DNA of 64,000 nucleotides from NCBI RefSeq assembly GCF_000248055.1, contig NZ_BAFC01000022.1:124001-188000 (forward strand), read 5' to 3'. Shown here one piece after another: positions 11,485-21,489 of the stretch. The notes below the pieces were generated by a model, which had not been told where the DNA came from, searched no databases, and worked only from the letters and a program-made list of their open reading frames with translations. This stretch comes from Gordonia sputi NBRC 100414. Its GTDB lineage: Bacteria > Actinomycetota > Actinomycetes > Mycobacteriales > Mycobacteriaceae. Both the position numbers and the translations under genes were made by a program. Numbering within the stretch: position 1 is the stretch's first letter; each line of letters opens with the position of its first letter.

Positions 11485-12315
11485 ATGAGCGACGATCGAT
11501 ATGGACGAGACGTGCTGGCGACGCCGCGGCGGGCCAAGCCGCGACCACCCGAGGTGGCGGCCCAACGTGACCTGGTTGTCGAGGATGCCGCAACCGGCTT
11601 CTGCGGTGCCGTCATCGGACTGGAGAAGAGCTACTCCGGCGATCTCGTGCGACTCGAGGATCGTCACGGACAGTCGCGCGTGTTCCTGATGCTGCCGGGT
11701 GCGTTTCTCATCGACGGCAAACCGGTGACGCTCGTGCGCCCACGGACCCGCGGGCCGCAGGCCCCGTCACGCACCGCGTCCGGATCGCGGGCGCTGCCGC
11801 AACAACGTGCGCGGCAAGCCAGGGCGAGTCGACTCTTCGTCGAGGGTGTTCACGACGCCACGCTCATCGAGCGTGTATGGGGCGCCGACCTCCGCGCCGA
11901 AGGCGTCGTCGTGGAGAGCCTCGACGGACTCGACAATCTCGAAACCGCGCTGTCGGAGTTCGGGCCGGCACCGCATCGACGCGTCGGTGTCCTCGTCGAC
12001 CACCTCGTCGCTGGCTCCAAAGAAGAACGGCTGACGGCAGAAGTCGGTGACAACGTGCTGGTGTGCGGACATCCCTACATCGACGTCTGGCAGGCGGTGA
12101 AACCGTCGTCGGTACGCATCGCCGCGTGGCCCGATGTCCCGCGCGGCGAAGACTGGAAAACCGGCATCTGCGCCCGCCTGCGGTGGGGAACTCCGCAGGA
12201 TGGTTGGCGTCGAGTCCTGGCCGGCGTCAACGACTTTCGCGATCTCGAGGTCCCGTTGCTGCGGTCGGTGGAAGAGCTGATCGACTTCGTGACACTCGCG
12301 CCTGACGACGACTGA
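11485..12315 (+). CDS. DUF3097 family protein
   Basis: A 276-residue actinobacterial protein of the DUF3097 family, function unknown. The first half has an Arg/Pro-rich start (MSDDRYGRDVLATPRRAKPR) and a small beta-rich region (GAVIGLEKSYSGDLVRLEDR). The second half resembles a Toprim-like fold: SRLFVEGVHDATLIERVWG gives the conserved Glu, and VGVLVDHLVAGSKEERL gives the Asp-x-His strand end. That likeness is my inference. The ATG at 11485 is preferred over the GTG at 11476, because TAGCGT at 11472-11477 looks like a -10 element suited to a leaderless message. Confidence 0.85.
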   Translation: MSDDRYGRDVLATPRRAKPRPPEVAAQRDLVVEDAATGFCGAVIGLEKSYSGDLVRLEDRHGQSRVFLMLPGAFLIDGKPVTLVRPRTRGPQAPSRTASGSRALPQQRARQARASRLFVEGVHDATLIERVWGADLRAEGVVVESLDGLDNLETALSEFGPAPHRRVGVLVDHLVAGSKEERLTAEVGDNVLVCGHPYIDVWQAVKPSSVRIAAWPDVPRGEDWKTGICARLRWGTPQDGWRRVLAGVNDFRDLEVPLLRSVEELIDFVTLAPDDD

Positions 12316-12376
12316 TCGGACTACGCAGTTCTGCTCGACGTCCGGTTTGTCGGATTCGTTCTGGCACAATGAATAT

Positions 12377-12805
12377 ATGAGCGCACTGATCTGGCTTGCC
12401 GCCGCGGTCGTGCTGCTGATCGGAGAGATCTTCAGTGGCGATCTCGTCCTTCTCATGCTCGGCGGCGGGGCTCTTGCGACCGCGGGAGTCGACGCCGCGT
12501 TCGACCCGCCGATATGGGTCGACGGCGTGGTCTTCGCCGTGGTGTCGATCCTCCTCGTGGCTCTGGTACGGCCGATTGCCAAGCGCCACATGTTGAGTCG
12601 CCCACGGGTGCTGACCAATACCGAGGCGCTCGAGGGCAAGCGCGGCGTCGTGACCGAGCAGGTCGACGGCAGCGACGGCCGGGTCAAGATCGGCGGCGAG
12701 ATCTGGTCGGCGCGCTCGATGGATCCGGCCGAGACCATCGAGCCGGGCGAGCACGTGACAATCGTGCAGATCGACGGCGCGACCGCCGTCGTCTGGAGAG
12801 GGTGA
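12377..12805 (+). CDS. NfeD-like membrane protein (Rv1487-like)
   Basis: A 142-residue short NfeD protein: two or three N-terminal membrane helices (ALIWLAAAVVLLIGEIFSG; VDGVVFAVVSILLVALVRPI) followed by a soluble OB-fold domain (GKRGVVTEQVDGSDGRVKIG ... ARSMDP), the standard NfeD layout. These proteins pair with SPFH/flotillin proteins in membrane microdomains and may help organise or protect them. The gene stops six bases before the SPFH gene, so the two are co-transcribed, as in Rv1487-Rv1488. The start at 12377 is chosen because it places the first helix at the N-terminus. Confidence 0.9.
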   Translation: MSALIWLAAAVVLLIGEIFSGDLVLLMLGGGALATAGVDAAFDPPIWVDGVVFAVVSILLVALVRPIAKRHMLSRPRVLTNTEALEGKRGVVTEQVDGSDGRVKIGGEIWSARSMDPAETIEPGEHVTIVQIDGATAVVWRG

Positions 12806-12810
12806 GTTCC

Positions 12811-14031
12811 ATGGAATACATTGGCCTGGCTGTAGTGATCCTCCTGGTTCTCTTCGTCGTGGTGGTCCTCGCGAAATCGGTGGCGCTCATCCCGCAGGCC
12901 GAAGCAGCGGTGATCGAGCGGCTCGGTCGCTACACGCGGACCGTCTCAGGTCAGCTGACGCTCCTGCTGCCGTTCATCGACCGGATCCGAGCACGGGTCG
13001 ACATCCGTGAACGTGTCGTGTCGTTTCCTCCGCAGCCGGTGATCACCGAGGACAACCTGACCCTCTCCATCGACACGGTCGTGTACTTCCAGGTCACCAA
13101 TCCCCGCTCGGCGGTGTATGAAATCGATGACTACATCGCGGGTGTCGAGCAGCTGACCATCACCACGTTGCGCAACGTCGTCGGCGGCATGACGTTGGAG
13201 GAGACGCTGACCTCGCGCGACTCGATCAACGGGCAGTTGCGCGGGGTTCTCGACGAGGCGACCGGCAGGTGGGGTCTGCGGGTGGCCCGTGTCGAGCTGA
13301 AGTCGATCATGCCGCCACCGTCGATCCAGGAGTCGATGGAGAAGCAGATGAAGGCCGACCGGGAGAAGCGCGCGACAATCCTCGCGGCAGAGGGCCAGCG
13401 CGAGTCGGCGATCAAGACGGCAGAGGGCAACAAGCAGAGCCAGATCCTCGCGGCGGAAGGCGCCAAGCAAGCGGCGATCCTCGGCGCCGAGGCTGATCGC
13501 CAGTCGCGCATTCTGCGTGCCCAGGGCGATCGCGCGGCGGTCTACCTGCAGGCGCAGGGCGAGGCGAAGGCCATCGAGAAGACTTTCGCGGCGGTGAAGT
13601 CGAGCAAGCCGACGCCCGAGGTTCTCGCCTATCAATATCTGCAGCAGATTCCGGAGATGGCCAAGGGCGAGGCGAACAAGGTCTGGGTGCTGCCCACCGA
13701 TTTCGGGTCGGCGCTGCAGGGATTCGCTCGGTCATTCGCTCAGCAGGGCGATGACGGCGTGTTCCGGTACGAGCCCAACCATGACGAATCGGCCCCGGAG
13801 GTCGACGACGCCGAGACCGAGGACTGGTTCTCCCTCGCATCAGACCCCAAGGTCGCGCAGGCGGTTGCGGAGGCCGAGGCCGTTGCGCGTACGCCCGTCG
13901 CCCCCGAGGTGAGCACACGGCCCGCGCGATCGTCGCTGCCCTACGCCGCCGCGCAACCCGCCGCGGGCGAGTTGGCCGACGCCGCGTCTCCTGCAGCGCA
14001 GGCAGACGACGACGCGTCGCGCACCGAGTGA
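12811..14031 (+). CDS. SPFH/band 7 (stomatin-prohibitin) protein, Rv1488-like
   Basis: A membrane-anchored SPFH protein of 406 residues. One N-terminal helix (EYIGLAVVILLVLFVVVVLA) is followed by the band 7 domain: IPQAEAAVIERLGRYTRTVSG, then DNLTLSIDTVVYFQVTNP and ITTLRNVVGGMTLEETLTSR. Residues about 180-250 are a long Ala/Glu/Lys/Gln coiled coil with repeated AAEGxKQ units, which drive ring or scaffold assembly in this family. The last 90 residues are acidic and Ala/Pro-rich and probably disordered. It partners the NfeD protein just upstream. The stop lies only three bases from the stop of the convergent TVP38 gene. Confidence 0.93.
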   Translation: MEYIGLAVVILLVLFVVVVLAKSVALIPQAEAAVIERLGRYTRTVSGQLTLLLPFIDRIRARVDIRERVVSFPPQPVITEDNLTLSIDTVVYFQVTNPRSAVYEIDDYIAGVEQLTITTLRNVVGGMTLEETLTSRDSINGQLRGVLDEATGRWGLRVARVELKSIMPPPSIQESMEKQMKADREKRATILAAEGQRESAIKTAEGNKQSQILAAEGAKQAAILGAEADRQSRILRAQGDRAAVYLQAQGEAKAIEKTFAAVKSSKPTPEVLAYQYLQQIPEMAKGEANKVWVLPTDFGSALQGFARSFAQQGDDGVFRYEPNHDESAPEVDDAETEDWFSLASDPKVAQAVAEAEAVARTPVAPEVSTRPARSSLPYAAAQPAAGELADAASPAAQADDDASRTE

Positions 14032-14034
14032 GGT

Positions 14035-14745
14035 CTACGCAGCTGTCGACTGCTCGCGTACCGGTAGTCGGACGTCGACGATCAGCCCGATGACGCCGAC
14101 GGCGAAGAACGTGGCGCTCAAGAGCATCAGCATCGGATTGCGTTCGCCGGTCAGGGCGTTGCCGAGCAGGACCACCGCGACGGTGCCCGGCGCCGAGGCG
14201 ACGATCGTTGCGACCAGATAGGGGAGCAGTCGCACCGACGAGAGTCCGGCGCACCAGTTCAGCAGCCAGAACGGACAGATCGGGATCAACCGCAACGATC
14301 CGATCGCCAACCACCCGCGCGCAGCAAGCCTCCTGTCGATCGTCATGACGACCGGACGGCGTAGGAACGGCGTGACCCGGTCACGCCCTGCCCACCGCGC
14401 GAGGAGAAATCCGAGCGTGGCGGCCACCGCCGTCGCGACCAGTGCACCGGCAAGACCCACGACTGGTCCGAACAGCACGCCCGCGGACACCGTGAACACG
14501 GTCCGGGGGATGGGAAACACGGTCAGCAGCGCGTACGCGAGGAAGAAGACCCAGACGAACCCTGGCCCCAGGTCTTGGCCCCAACTACGCACACTTGCGA
14601 CCGTCGGGACGGGGACCAGGTACGACACCAACAGGACAATGCAGCCCGCGACGAATGCGATGACCGCGTTTCGGATGACCCGTCTGCGTGCCACACGGTC
14701 CCCGACCTGACGTGGAGGCGTCGGGGTCGCGGTCTCGGAAGGCAC
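14035..14745 (-). CDS. TVP38/TMEM64 (DedA-like) membrane protein, Rv1491c-like
   Basis: A 236-residue integral membrane protein of the VTT/TVP38 family, thought to act in phospholipid or undecaprenyl-lipid scrambling. It shows about five hydrophobic helices (AVIAFVAGCIVLLVSYLVPV; FVWVFFLAYALLTVFPIPRT; GLAGALVATAVAATLGFLLA; LLPYLVATIVASAPGTVAVV; MLLSATFFAVGVIGLIVDV). Signature segments are FPIPRTVFTVSAGVLFGPVV and RLIPICPFWLLNWCAGLS. Same orientation and position as Rv1491c. Its promoter shares the 14746-14871 region with mutA. Confidence 0.9.
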   Translation of the reverse strand: MPSETATPTPPRQVGDRVARRRVIRNAVIAFVAGCIVLLVSYLVPVPTVASVRSWGQDLGPGFVWVFFLAYALLTVFPIPRTVFTVSAGVLFGPVVGLAGALVATAVAATLGFLLARWAGRDRVTPFLRRPVVMTIDRRLAARGWLAIGSLRLIPICPFWLLNWCAGLSSVRLLPYLVATIVASAPGTVAVVLLGNALTGERNPMLMLLSATFFAVGVIGLIVDVRLPVREQSTAA

Positions 14746-14871
14746 CGGGTAACTCTACTCGTCATCTCATGTGCGAACTGCTTCCGTGGAGCACTTACTC
14801 GACCGAGCGAACGATCGGCTAAGGTTCGGTTACGCGCCCAACAGGAGCATCACGGAGGTTAGCCAGACCAC

Positions 14872-16818
14872 ATGAATGATCAGCCTGTGCAGTCAGACCT
14901 TGCAGCACTCGACGAGGCCTACCAACGGTGGTCGGAGTCGGCGGCTGCAGTACTAGCCAAGTCGCGGCGGGTTGACGTCGCCGACCTTCCCGATGCTCCA
15001 GAAGCCCTGCTGTCGACCTCGACGGCCGATGGCCTCACGGTTCGGCCGCTCTACACCCGCAAGGACGAAACCCCCGAGCCCGGCCTGCCTGGGGCGTTTC
15101 CCTACGTTCGTGGTGCGGATCCCGCGCGCGACGTGACGGCCGGGTGGCGAGTCACCGAGCGGTTCGGCGACGATCCGGCCGTCGGCGCGGCGGCGGTCAA
15201 CACCGAGATCCTCGAGGCCATGAACAACGGCACCAGCGGCCTGTGGATCGCGGTCGGTGGGGCAGTGTCGGCTGACGACCTCGCCACGGTGCTCGACGGC
15301 GTCTACCTCGATCTCGCGCCGGTGACACTCGACGTCGGGGAAAACGGGATCGCTGCGGCAGAGGCGTTCGCCGCGATCCGTGCAGGTGCGCCCGAGCCAC
15401 CTGTGACCATTGCGCCCACAGTTGGCACGACCCATTCGCTGGGACTCTCGCCGCTGACGGCGGCATTCAGCGGCCGACCGACCGTCGACGCCGCAGAGGC
15501 GACTGCGCTAGCCGTCGCGAATCCCGATCCCGCCCTACGGACGTTCCGCGTCGACGGTGCCGACTTCGCGACCGCCGGTGCCGACAACGGGCTCGAGATC
15601 GCGCTCGTCGTGGGCGCGGCCCTCACACATCTGCGTGATCTCACCGACGCCGGGTTGTCTCCGGCGCAGGCGTTGACCCAGGTGTCGTTCGGTGTGTCGG
15701 TCGACGATGACCAGTTCGCATCCATCGCGAAACTGCGTGCGCTGCGCAAGATCTGGGCGCGTGTCGCCGGTGTCCTCGACGCGCCGGAGGTCGGTGGTGC
15801 GCTCACCCACGCGGTCACCGCGCTCTCGATGTACTCGCAGCGAGACCCCTGGGTGAACATGCTGCGCAGCACGGTTGCTGCTTTCGGTGCGGGTGTCGGC
15901 GGAGCCGACCAGGTGAGCGTCCTGCCCTACGATGCCGCGCTGCCGGCGTCGAAGCGCACGTCGGGGCCGACGTTCACCCGACGCATCGCCCGCAACACCC
16001 AGCTGCTACTCCTCGAGGAATCCAACGTCGGCCGCGTCCTCGACCCCGCAGGCGGTTCGTGGTTTGTCGAAAGCCTCACCGACGACCTCGCATCCAACGC
16101 GTGGGCGGTCTTCACCGACATCGAGGCCGCCGGTGGCTACCGGGCCGCGCTCTCGTCGGGGTGGGTCGCCGACCGTATCGGCGAATCGCTGGCTCGACGC
16201 GACGTCGAGGTGGCGCATCGTCGTAAGCCGGTCACCGGGGTCAGTGAATTCCCCAACCTCGACGAGAAGCCGCTCGGCCAGGACACTGCCGACACGACCG
16301 GCCTCGCTACCGGAGGTCCGCGGCTCGCACGGGTCGGGCGCGCATTCGAGGCATTGCGCGATCGATCCGACGCCGTCCTCGCCGATACCGGACGACGCCC
16401 GACGGTACTGCTGCTGCCGCTCGGGAGCGTCGCAGAACACAACGGACGTACCACTTTCGTGGCGAATCTCCTTGCCGCAGGCGGAATCGCGGTCATCAAC
16501 CCCGGACCGGTGACCGCCGACGACATCGCCGACCTCGCAACCGCGGCCGACACCCCGATTGCGGTCATCTGCGGAACTAAACAGCGATACGCCGACGACG
16601 GGCCCGCCGCGCTGGCGGCGGCACGTGCGGCCGGACTCGGCACCGTGCTCCTCGCCGGACCCGAAAGAGAATGGCCTGCAACGGAATCCGACGGTCAGGC
16701 GAAGCCCGACGGCTCGCTGCGTGTCGGCATCGACGCGGTCGCCACCCTGCAGGATCTTTTTGACACGCTGACCACATCGACCCCGGTCGGGGCGGATACC
16801 TCGGGAGCCTCGGCATGA
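14872..16818 (+). CDS. mutA: methylmalonyl-CoA mutase, small (beta) subunit
   Basis: Non-catalytic partner of the B12-dependent mutase that interconverts (R)-methylmalonyl-CoA and succinyl-CoA in propionate metabolism. It has 648 residues with the TIM-barrel domain ([54 protein letters not shown]) and a degenerate C-terminal cobalamin-binding domain lacking the DxHxxG histidine, as expected for the small chain. The ATG at 14872 has GGAGG at 14854-14858, a slightly long spacing of 13. The 3' end overlaps mutB by four bases. Confidence 0.95.
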   Translation: MNDQPVQSDLAALDEAYQRWSESAAAVLAKSRRVDVADLPDAPEALLSTSTADGLTVRPLYTRKDETPEPGLPGAFPYVRGADPARDVTAGWRVTERFGDDPAVGAAAVNTEILEAMNNGTSGLWIAVGGAVSADDLATVLDGVYLDLAPVTLDVGENGIAAAEAFAAIRAGAPEPPVTIAPTVGTTHSLGLSPLTAAFSGRPTVDAAEATALAVANPDPALRTFRVDGADFATAGADNGLEIALVVGAALTHLRDLTDAGLSPAQALTQVSFGVSVDDDQFASIAKLRALRKIWARVAGVLDAPEVGGALTHAVTALSMYSQRDPWVNMLRSTVAAFGAGVGGADQVSVLPYDAALPASKRTSGPTFTRRIARNTQLLLLEESNVGRVLDPAGGSWFVESLTDDLASNAWAVFTDIEAAGGYRAALSSGWVADRIGESLARRDVEVAHRRKPVTGVSEFPNLDEKPLGQDTADTTGLATGGPRLARVGRAFEALRDRSDAVLADTGRRPTVLLLPLGSVAEHNGRTTFVANLLAAGGIAVINPGPVTADDIADLATAADTPIAVICGTKQRYADDGPAALAAARAAGLGTVLLAGPEREWPATESDGQAKPDGSLRVGIDAVATLQDLFDTLTTSTPVGADTSGASA

Positions 16819-19109
16819 CTGATACGCACCAGGCGGGCACACAGCAGACGGGAACGATCGGGAGTTTCGCCGACGTCGACCTCGACGGCGCAGGCGATTT
16901 CGCCGCCACCGCAGCATCGTCGGATGCCGCCGACGCGATCGATGCGCTCGCCTCGGCGAACGGCTATTCGACCGAGCAGGTCGTCTGGAGCACACCCGAG
17001 CAGATCGACGTCAAGCCCATCTACACGCGCGCCGACCGTGACGCCGTCACCCGCGACGCCGAGCACCCCTATCCGCTCGACTCGATCCCCGGCGCCGCCC
17101 CCTTCATCCGCGGTCCATACCCGACGATGTATGTGAACCAGCCGTGGACAATTCGTCAGTACGCGGGCTTCTCGACGGCTGCGGAGTCGAACGCCTTCTA
17201 CCGACGCAATCTGGCGGCCGGGCAGAAGGGCCTGTCGGTCGCCTTCGATCTCGCAACCCACCGCGGCTACGACTCCGACCATCCGCGCGTCGCAGGTGAC
17301 GTCGGTATGGCGGGCGTCGCGATCGACTCGATCCTCGACATGCGTCAGCTCTTCGACGGTATCGACCTGGGCGCCGTCTCGGTGTCGATGACGATGAACG
17401 GCGCCGTGTTGCCCATCCTGGCGTTGTATGTCGTTGCCGCCGAAGAGCAGGGCGTGCCGCCCGAGAAGCTGGCCGGGACCATCCAGAACGACATACTCAA
17501 AGAGTTCATGGTCCGCAACACCTACATCTATCCGCCCAAGCCCTCCATGCGGATCATCTCCGACATCTTTGCCTACACCAGCGCGAAGATGCCGAAGTTC
17601 AACTCGATATCGATCTCCGGCTATCACATCCAGGAGGCCGGAGCGACCGCCGATCTCGAGCTGGCCTACACGCTCGCCGACGGCGTCGAGTACATCCGCG
17701 CCGGTATTGAGGCGGGCCTCGACATCGACAAGTTCGCCCCCCGACTTTCCTTCTTCTGGGGTATCGGCATGAACTTCTTCATGGAGGTCGCCAAGCTCCG
17801 TGCCGCACGGCTGCTGTGGAGTGAACTGGTCGCACAGTTCAGCCCGAAGAACCCGAAATCGCTGTCGCTGCGCACACATTCGCAGACGTCCGGATGGTCA
17901 CTGACGGCGCAGGACGTCTTCAACAACGTGGCACGCACCTGCGTCGAGGCAATGGCTGCGACGCAGGGGCACACGCAGTCGCTGCACACCAACGCGCTCG
18001 ATGAGGCCATCGCTCTGCCGACCGACTTCTCGGCAAGAATCGCCCGCAACACGCAGCTACTGCTCCAACAGGAGTCGGGCACCACGCGTCCCATCGATCC
18101 GTGGGCGGGGTCGAACTACGTCGAGTGGCTCACCGCGCAACTCGCCGAGAAGGCTCGTCGCCACATTGCGGAGGTCGAGGAGACCGGCGGCATGACGCAG
18201 GCCATCAACGAGGGTTTGCCGAAACTCCGCATCGAGGAGGCTGCCGCCCGCACCCAGGCGCGCATCGACTCGGGCCAGCAACCACTCATCGGCGTGAACA
18301 AGTACCGAGTCGACGACGACGAAGAGATCGAGGTTCTCAAGGTCGAGAACTCCAAGGTGCGGGCCGAACAACTCGAGAAGCTCGAAAGGCTTCGGGCACA
18401 ACGTGATCAGGCGGCCGTCGATGCGGCACTGGCCGATCTCACCCGCGCCGCCGCGTCGACCGACACCTCGGGTGGCCTGGACAACAACCTGATGGCGCTT
18501 GCGATCGAGGCGGCACGTCATCAGGCGACAGTCGGCGAGATCTCGGCCGCGCTGGAAAAGGTCTATGGTCGCCACCAGGCGCAGATCAAGACCATCAGCG
18601 GGGTGTACCGGCATGAGGCAGGCGACGTGAGCAACATCGACGCGGCGACCGACATCGTTCGACGTTTCGCGGAGGCGGAGGGTCGACGACCCCGCGTGCT
18701 CGTGGCGAAAATGGGTCAGGACGGCCACGATCGCGGCCAGAAGGTGATCGCGACCGCATTCGCCGACCTCGGATTCGACGTCGACGTCGGCCCACTGTTC
18801 GCCACGCCGGAGGAGGTCGCCGCGCAGGCGGCCGACAACGACGTCCACGTCGTCGGGGTGTCATCGTTGGCAGCCGGTCACCTCACGCTGGTACCGGCAC
18901 TGCGTCAGGCGCTGGCTGACGTCGGCCGCGAGGACATCATGATCGTCGTCGGCGGCGTCATCCCACCGGGTGATTTCGACGAGCTCTACGAGGCAGGCGC
19001 CGCGGCGATCTTCCCGCCCGGCAGCGTGATCGCCGATTCCGCCGTCGAGTTGATCTCCAAGCTCGCAGACAGTCTCGAGATCGAGTTGCCAGAGGTGGCT
19101 GCCGGTTAA
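16815..19109 (+). CDS. mutB: methylmalonyl-CoA mutase, large (alpha) subunit
   Basis: Catalytic, adenosylcobalamin-binding subunit of 764 residues. Substrate-domain signatures are [40 protein letters not shown] and [20 protein letters not shown]. The C-terminal B12 domain has the cobalt-coordinating histidine motif [15 protein letters not shown], then [16 protein letters not shown] and [14 protein letters not shown]. The heterodimer with MutA feeds propionyl-CoA-derived carbon into the TCA cycle or supplies methylmalonyl-CoA for methyl-branched lipids. The meaB start overlaps its stop (TAATG). Confidence 0.97.
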   Translation: MTDTHQAGTQQTGTIGSFADVDLDGAGDFAATAASSDAADAIDALASANGYSTEQVVWSTPEQIDVKPIYTRADRDAVTRDAEHPYPLDSIPGAAPFIRGPYPTMYVNQPWTIRQYAGFSTAAESNAFYRRNLAAGQKGLSVAFDLATHRGYDSDHPRVAGDVGMAGVAIDSILDMRQLFDGIDLGAVSVSMTMNGAVLPILALYVVAAEEQGVPPEKLAGTIQNDILKEFMVRNTYIYPPKPSMRIISDIFAYTSAKMPKFNSISISGYHIQEAGATADLELAYTLADGVEYIRAGIEAGLDIDKFAPRLSFFWGIGMNFFMEVAKLRAARLLWSELVAQFSPKNPKSLSLRTHSQTSGWSLTAQDVFNNVARTCVEAMAATQGHTQSLHTNALDEAIALPTDFSARIARNTQLLLQQESGTTRPIDPWAGSNYVEWLTAQLAEKARRHIAEVEETGGMTQAINEGLPKLRIEEAAARTQARIDSGQQPLIGVNKYRVDDDEEIEVLKVENSKVRAEQLEKLERLRAQRDQAAVDAALADLTRAAASTDTSGGLDNNLMALAIEAARHQATVGEISAALEKVYGRHQAQIKTISGVYRHEAGDVSNIDAATDIVRRFAEAEGRRPRVLVAKMGQDGHDRGQKVIATAFADLGFDVDVGPLFATPEEVAAQAADNDVHVVGVSSLAAGHLTLVPALRQALADVGREDIMIVVGGVIPPGDFDELYEAGAAAIFPPGSVIADSAVELISKLADSLEIELPEVAAG

Positions 19110-20101
19110 TGGGTGTGCAACGTCGGGTTGATGTTCAGGCGCTGACCGACGGTGTGCTCGGTGATCGCCGCGCCGATCTCGCGAGGGCGATCACCCTGGT
19201 CGAGTCGACGCGACCGGATCACCGTGCGGCGGCTCAGGAGTTGCTGTTGGCGCTCACCCCGCATGCCGGAAAGTCGTTTCGCGTGGGGATCACCGGCGTG
19301 CCCGGCGTCGGCAAGTCGACGACGATCGAAGCGCTCGGGATGCATCTGATCGAGCAGGGTCACCGCGTGGCGGTGCTGGCTGTCGACCCGTCGTCGACGC
19401 GCACGGGTGGTTCGATACTCGGCGACAAGACACGCATGGGCACCCTGGCCGTGCATCCCGACGCCTACATCCGGCCGTCTCCGACGTCGGGCACGCTCGG
19501 TGGCGTCGCGAAGGCAACCCGCGAGAGCATCGTGCTCGTCGAGGCCGCCGGGTTCGACGTGGTGCTCGTCGAAACGGTTGGCGTCGGTCAGTCGGAGGTG
19601 ACCGTCGCCAACATGGTCGACACGTTCACGTTCCTCACCCTCGCGCGGACCGGCGATTCACTGCAGGGCATCAAAAAGGGTGTGCTCGAGCTTGCCGACG
19701 TCATCGTCGTGAACAAGGCAGACGGCTCGCATCTCACCGAGGCCAAAGGTGCTGCGCGCGAACTGAAGAATGCGCTGAAGCTGATCTATCCACACGACGC
19801 GCTGTGGGTGCCGCCCGTCCTGACGATGAGCGCGCTCGAGAACACCGGCGTCGACGACTTCTGGCGGGCCGTCGAGCGCCATCATTCCGTGCTGGTCGAC
19901 GCAGGCGAGTTCGACGCCAGGCGCAGCCGCCAGCAGATCGACTGGACATGGACGATGGTGCGCGACGAGTTGCTCAGCCGTCTGGCCGCCAGCCCCGAGG
20001 TCGCCGGGATCCGCGGCGACGTCGAAGCGCGTGTCGGCTCCGGCGACCTGACGCCTGCCCTGGCTGCCCAGGAAATCCTCGCCTCCTTCGATCGTCGGTG
20101 A
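19109..20101 (+). CDS. meaB: MeaB-type GTPase, methylmalonyl-CoA mutase chaperone
   Basis: A G3E-family P-loop GTPase that gates cobalamin loading onto, and protects, methylmalonyl-CoA mutase. It has 330 residues. Walker A is GVPGVGKST (63-71); [20 protein letters not shown] is the MeaB switch region; ETVGVGQSE is the G3 segment and VVNKADG the guanine-specificity motif. Its stop-start overlap with mutB gives a mutA-mutB-meaB operon. In M. tuberculosis a mazEF-type pair sits between mutB and Rv1496; none is present here. Confidence 0.95.
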   Translation: MGVQRRVDVQALTDGVLGDRRADLARAITLVESTRPDHRAAAQELLLALTPHAGKSFRVGITGVPGVGKSTTIEALGMHLIEQGHRVAVLAVDPSSTRTGGSILGDKTRMGTLAVHPDAYIRPSPTSGTLGGVAKATRESIVLVEAAGFDVVLVETVGVGQSEVTVANMVDTFTFLTLARTGDSLQGIKKGVLELADVIVVNKADGSHLTEAKGAARELKNALKLIYPHDALWVPPVLTMSALENTGVDDFWRAVERHHSVLVDAGEFDARRSRQQIDWTWTMVRDELLSRLAASPEVAGIRGDVEARVGSGDLTPALAAQEILASFDRR

Positions 20102-20141
20102 CCGACGGGGCACCGACCGTGAGACCCCGATGGCCTGCTAG

Positions 20142-20160
20142 GTTGCTTAGGGTCGCCTAA
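20142..20160. promoter_or_regulatory. weak candidate iron box upstream of the lipase gene
   Basis: GTTGCTTAGGGTCGCCTAA matches the mycobacterial IdeR consensus TWAGGTWAGSCTWACCTWA at 13 of 19 positions, poorer than the four boxes in the siderophore locus (16 each). It also contains the inverted repeat TTAGG-GTCG-CCTAA. It ends 34 bases before the lipase ATG, a suitable place for an operator. Iron control of the lipase would be new to me, so this is tentative. Confidence 0.3.
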
Positions 20161-20194
20161 TGTCGGGCGCCGTGTCTGTAAGGAAGGCGGTCTC

Positions 20195-21388
20195 ATGCGT
20201 TCTCTGGCCAGGATCCCGCGGCGTCGTTTCGCCGTGATGCTTGGGTCGGTGGTATCGATACTCCTGGCGGTGGTGATCGGGTTGGTGCCCACACTCACCG
20301 CGACTCCCGCCGCGGCAGCGCCCGCCAAGGCAGGCACCGTACTCAGCGCTGAAGACATCACGGACAGGCCCGACGCGAAAGTGGCGGGAGCGGGCAAAGT
20401 CGTTGCCGTTACCTACCTTTCGCCGCAGAGTGACGGCACGCTCGTGCCCGTGCGTGCCACGATCATGATTCCCGCCGTCGCCGCACCGAAGGATGGCTAT
20501 CGCGTACTGGCTTACGGTCATGGCACCGCGGGGCTCGGCGACGACTGCACCGTCACCGATCGCATGGGGCATCAGGGGCGCTACGACTCCTGGCTTGGTC
20601 CGTGGCTCAAGAAGGGCTACGTCATCGCGGCGACCGAGTACGCAGGTATCGGCGGCCCCGGCGTGCACGCCTACCTCGACGGCGACGTCGCCGGGAAGAA
20701 CATCCTCGATTCCGTTCGCGCGGCGCGTGTGGTGACCCCACAGTTCGCCGGCGCGCAGACGTCGAAGGGCTTTGTGTCCACGGGCGGTTCGCAGGGTGGA
20801 CACGCTGCGCTGTGGGCCGGTCACCTCACGCCGTCGTACGCGCCCGAGCTGACCAATGTCGGTGTCGCCGCGACCTCACCGCCCGTCGACATCGCCGACT
20901 ACTTCTCGGCGATCCGACCGGGCGTTCCCCCGGTCGAGGTGCCTGACTACGTCACCTACTTCTCGTATGTGCTCGCAGGACTCAAGGTCGCGCGTCCCGA
21001 TGTGGACGTCGATTCGTACCTGACCCCGCGGGGGCGCAAGGTTGTGAAGGATGCCCAGACGCTGTGCTACCCGAATCAGGGTCGCGCGACAAAGGGCATG
21101 ACCGTCGGGCAACTCGTTGCGAAGCCATTCAACGAGGGGCCGCTGATCCCGGCTTTGCGTTCGGTGACCTACGTGCCCGAAAAGGGTTACCCCGCACCGA
21201 TTCTGCTCCAGCAGGGCGCACTCGATCCGGTGGCGTTCGCGCCACTGACGACGCAGTGGGTCGATCGCGCGAAGGCCAACGGCGTCGATGTCGATCTTCG
21301 CACCTACCAGGCGGGCCACGGCGTCGGCGTCTACGCCGAGACCAACGCGCTGGCCTGGTCTGAAAAGCAACGCTGGCCGACGGCCTGA
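20195..21388 (+). CDS. secreted lipase/esterase (LIP family alpha/beta hydrolase)
   Basis: An exported serine hydrolase of 397 residues. It begins MRSLARIPRRRFAVMLGSVV with a long hydrophobic core and a cut site near TPAAAAPAK (about residue 42); RIPRRRF loosely resembles a twin-arginine signal but lacks its full pattern. The nucleophile elbow is TGGSQGGHAALW (GxSxG with Ser), Asp is likely in QQGALDPVAF and His in TYQAGHGVGVY. RVLAYGHGTAGLGDDCT is typical of the secretory lipase family. AAGGAAGG upstream of the ATG at 20195 is a strong ribosome site. It stands alone between meaB and the siderophore genes; a perfect hairpin follows it. Substrate unknown. Confidence 0.88.
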   Translation: MRSLARIPRRRFAVMLGSVVSILLAVVIGLVPTLTATPAAAAPAKAGTVLSAEDITDRPDAKVAGAGKVVAVTYLSPQSDGTLVPVRATIMIPAVAAPKDGYRVLAYGHGTAGLGDDCTVTDRMGHQGRYDSWLGPWLKKGYVIAATEYAGIGGPGVHAYLDGDVAGKNILDSVRAARVVTPQFAGAQTSKGFVSTGGSQGGHAALWAGHLTPSYAPELTNVGVAATSPPVDIADYFSAIRPGVPPVEVPDYVTYFSYVLAGLKVARPDVDVDSYLTPRGRKVVKDAQTLCYPNQGRATKGMTVGQLVAKPFNEGPLIPALRSVTYVPEKGYPAPILLQQGALDPVAFAPLTTQWVDRAKANGVDVDLRTYQAGHGVGVYAETNALAWSEKQRWPTA

Positions 21389-21398
21389 TACCACAAGA

Positions 21399-21440
21399 AC
21401 TGCGTCCCGCTCACCGATTGCTCGGTGAGCGGGACGCAGT
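21399..21440. terminator. bidirectional hairpin terminator
   Basis: A perfect 19-base-pair inverted repeat (21399-21417 and 21422-21440) with a four-base TTGC loop sits between the convergent lipase and substrate-binding-protein genes, starting 10 bases after the lipase stop. There is no T-tract on either side, as is common for actinobacterial terminators. It would stop transcripts from both directions and marks the left edge of the siderophore locus. Confidence 0.85.
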
Positions 21441-21489
21441 CGTTATGGGGTGTTCTCCCTGGAACTGGCGCCGTGAGAACTTGGCTGAC

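Noticed and set aside
20147..20160. strong IdeR box before the lipase
   Set aside because: The TTAGG/CCTAA dyad has a four-base gap, not the iron-box spacing; only a 13/19 alignment is possible, so it is listed as weak.
21399..21440. regulatory palindrome or attachment site
   Set aside because: A perfect 19-base hairpin between two convergent genes is better explained as a terminator.
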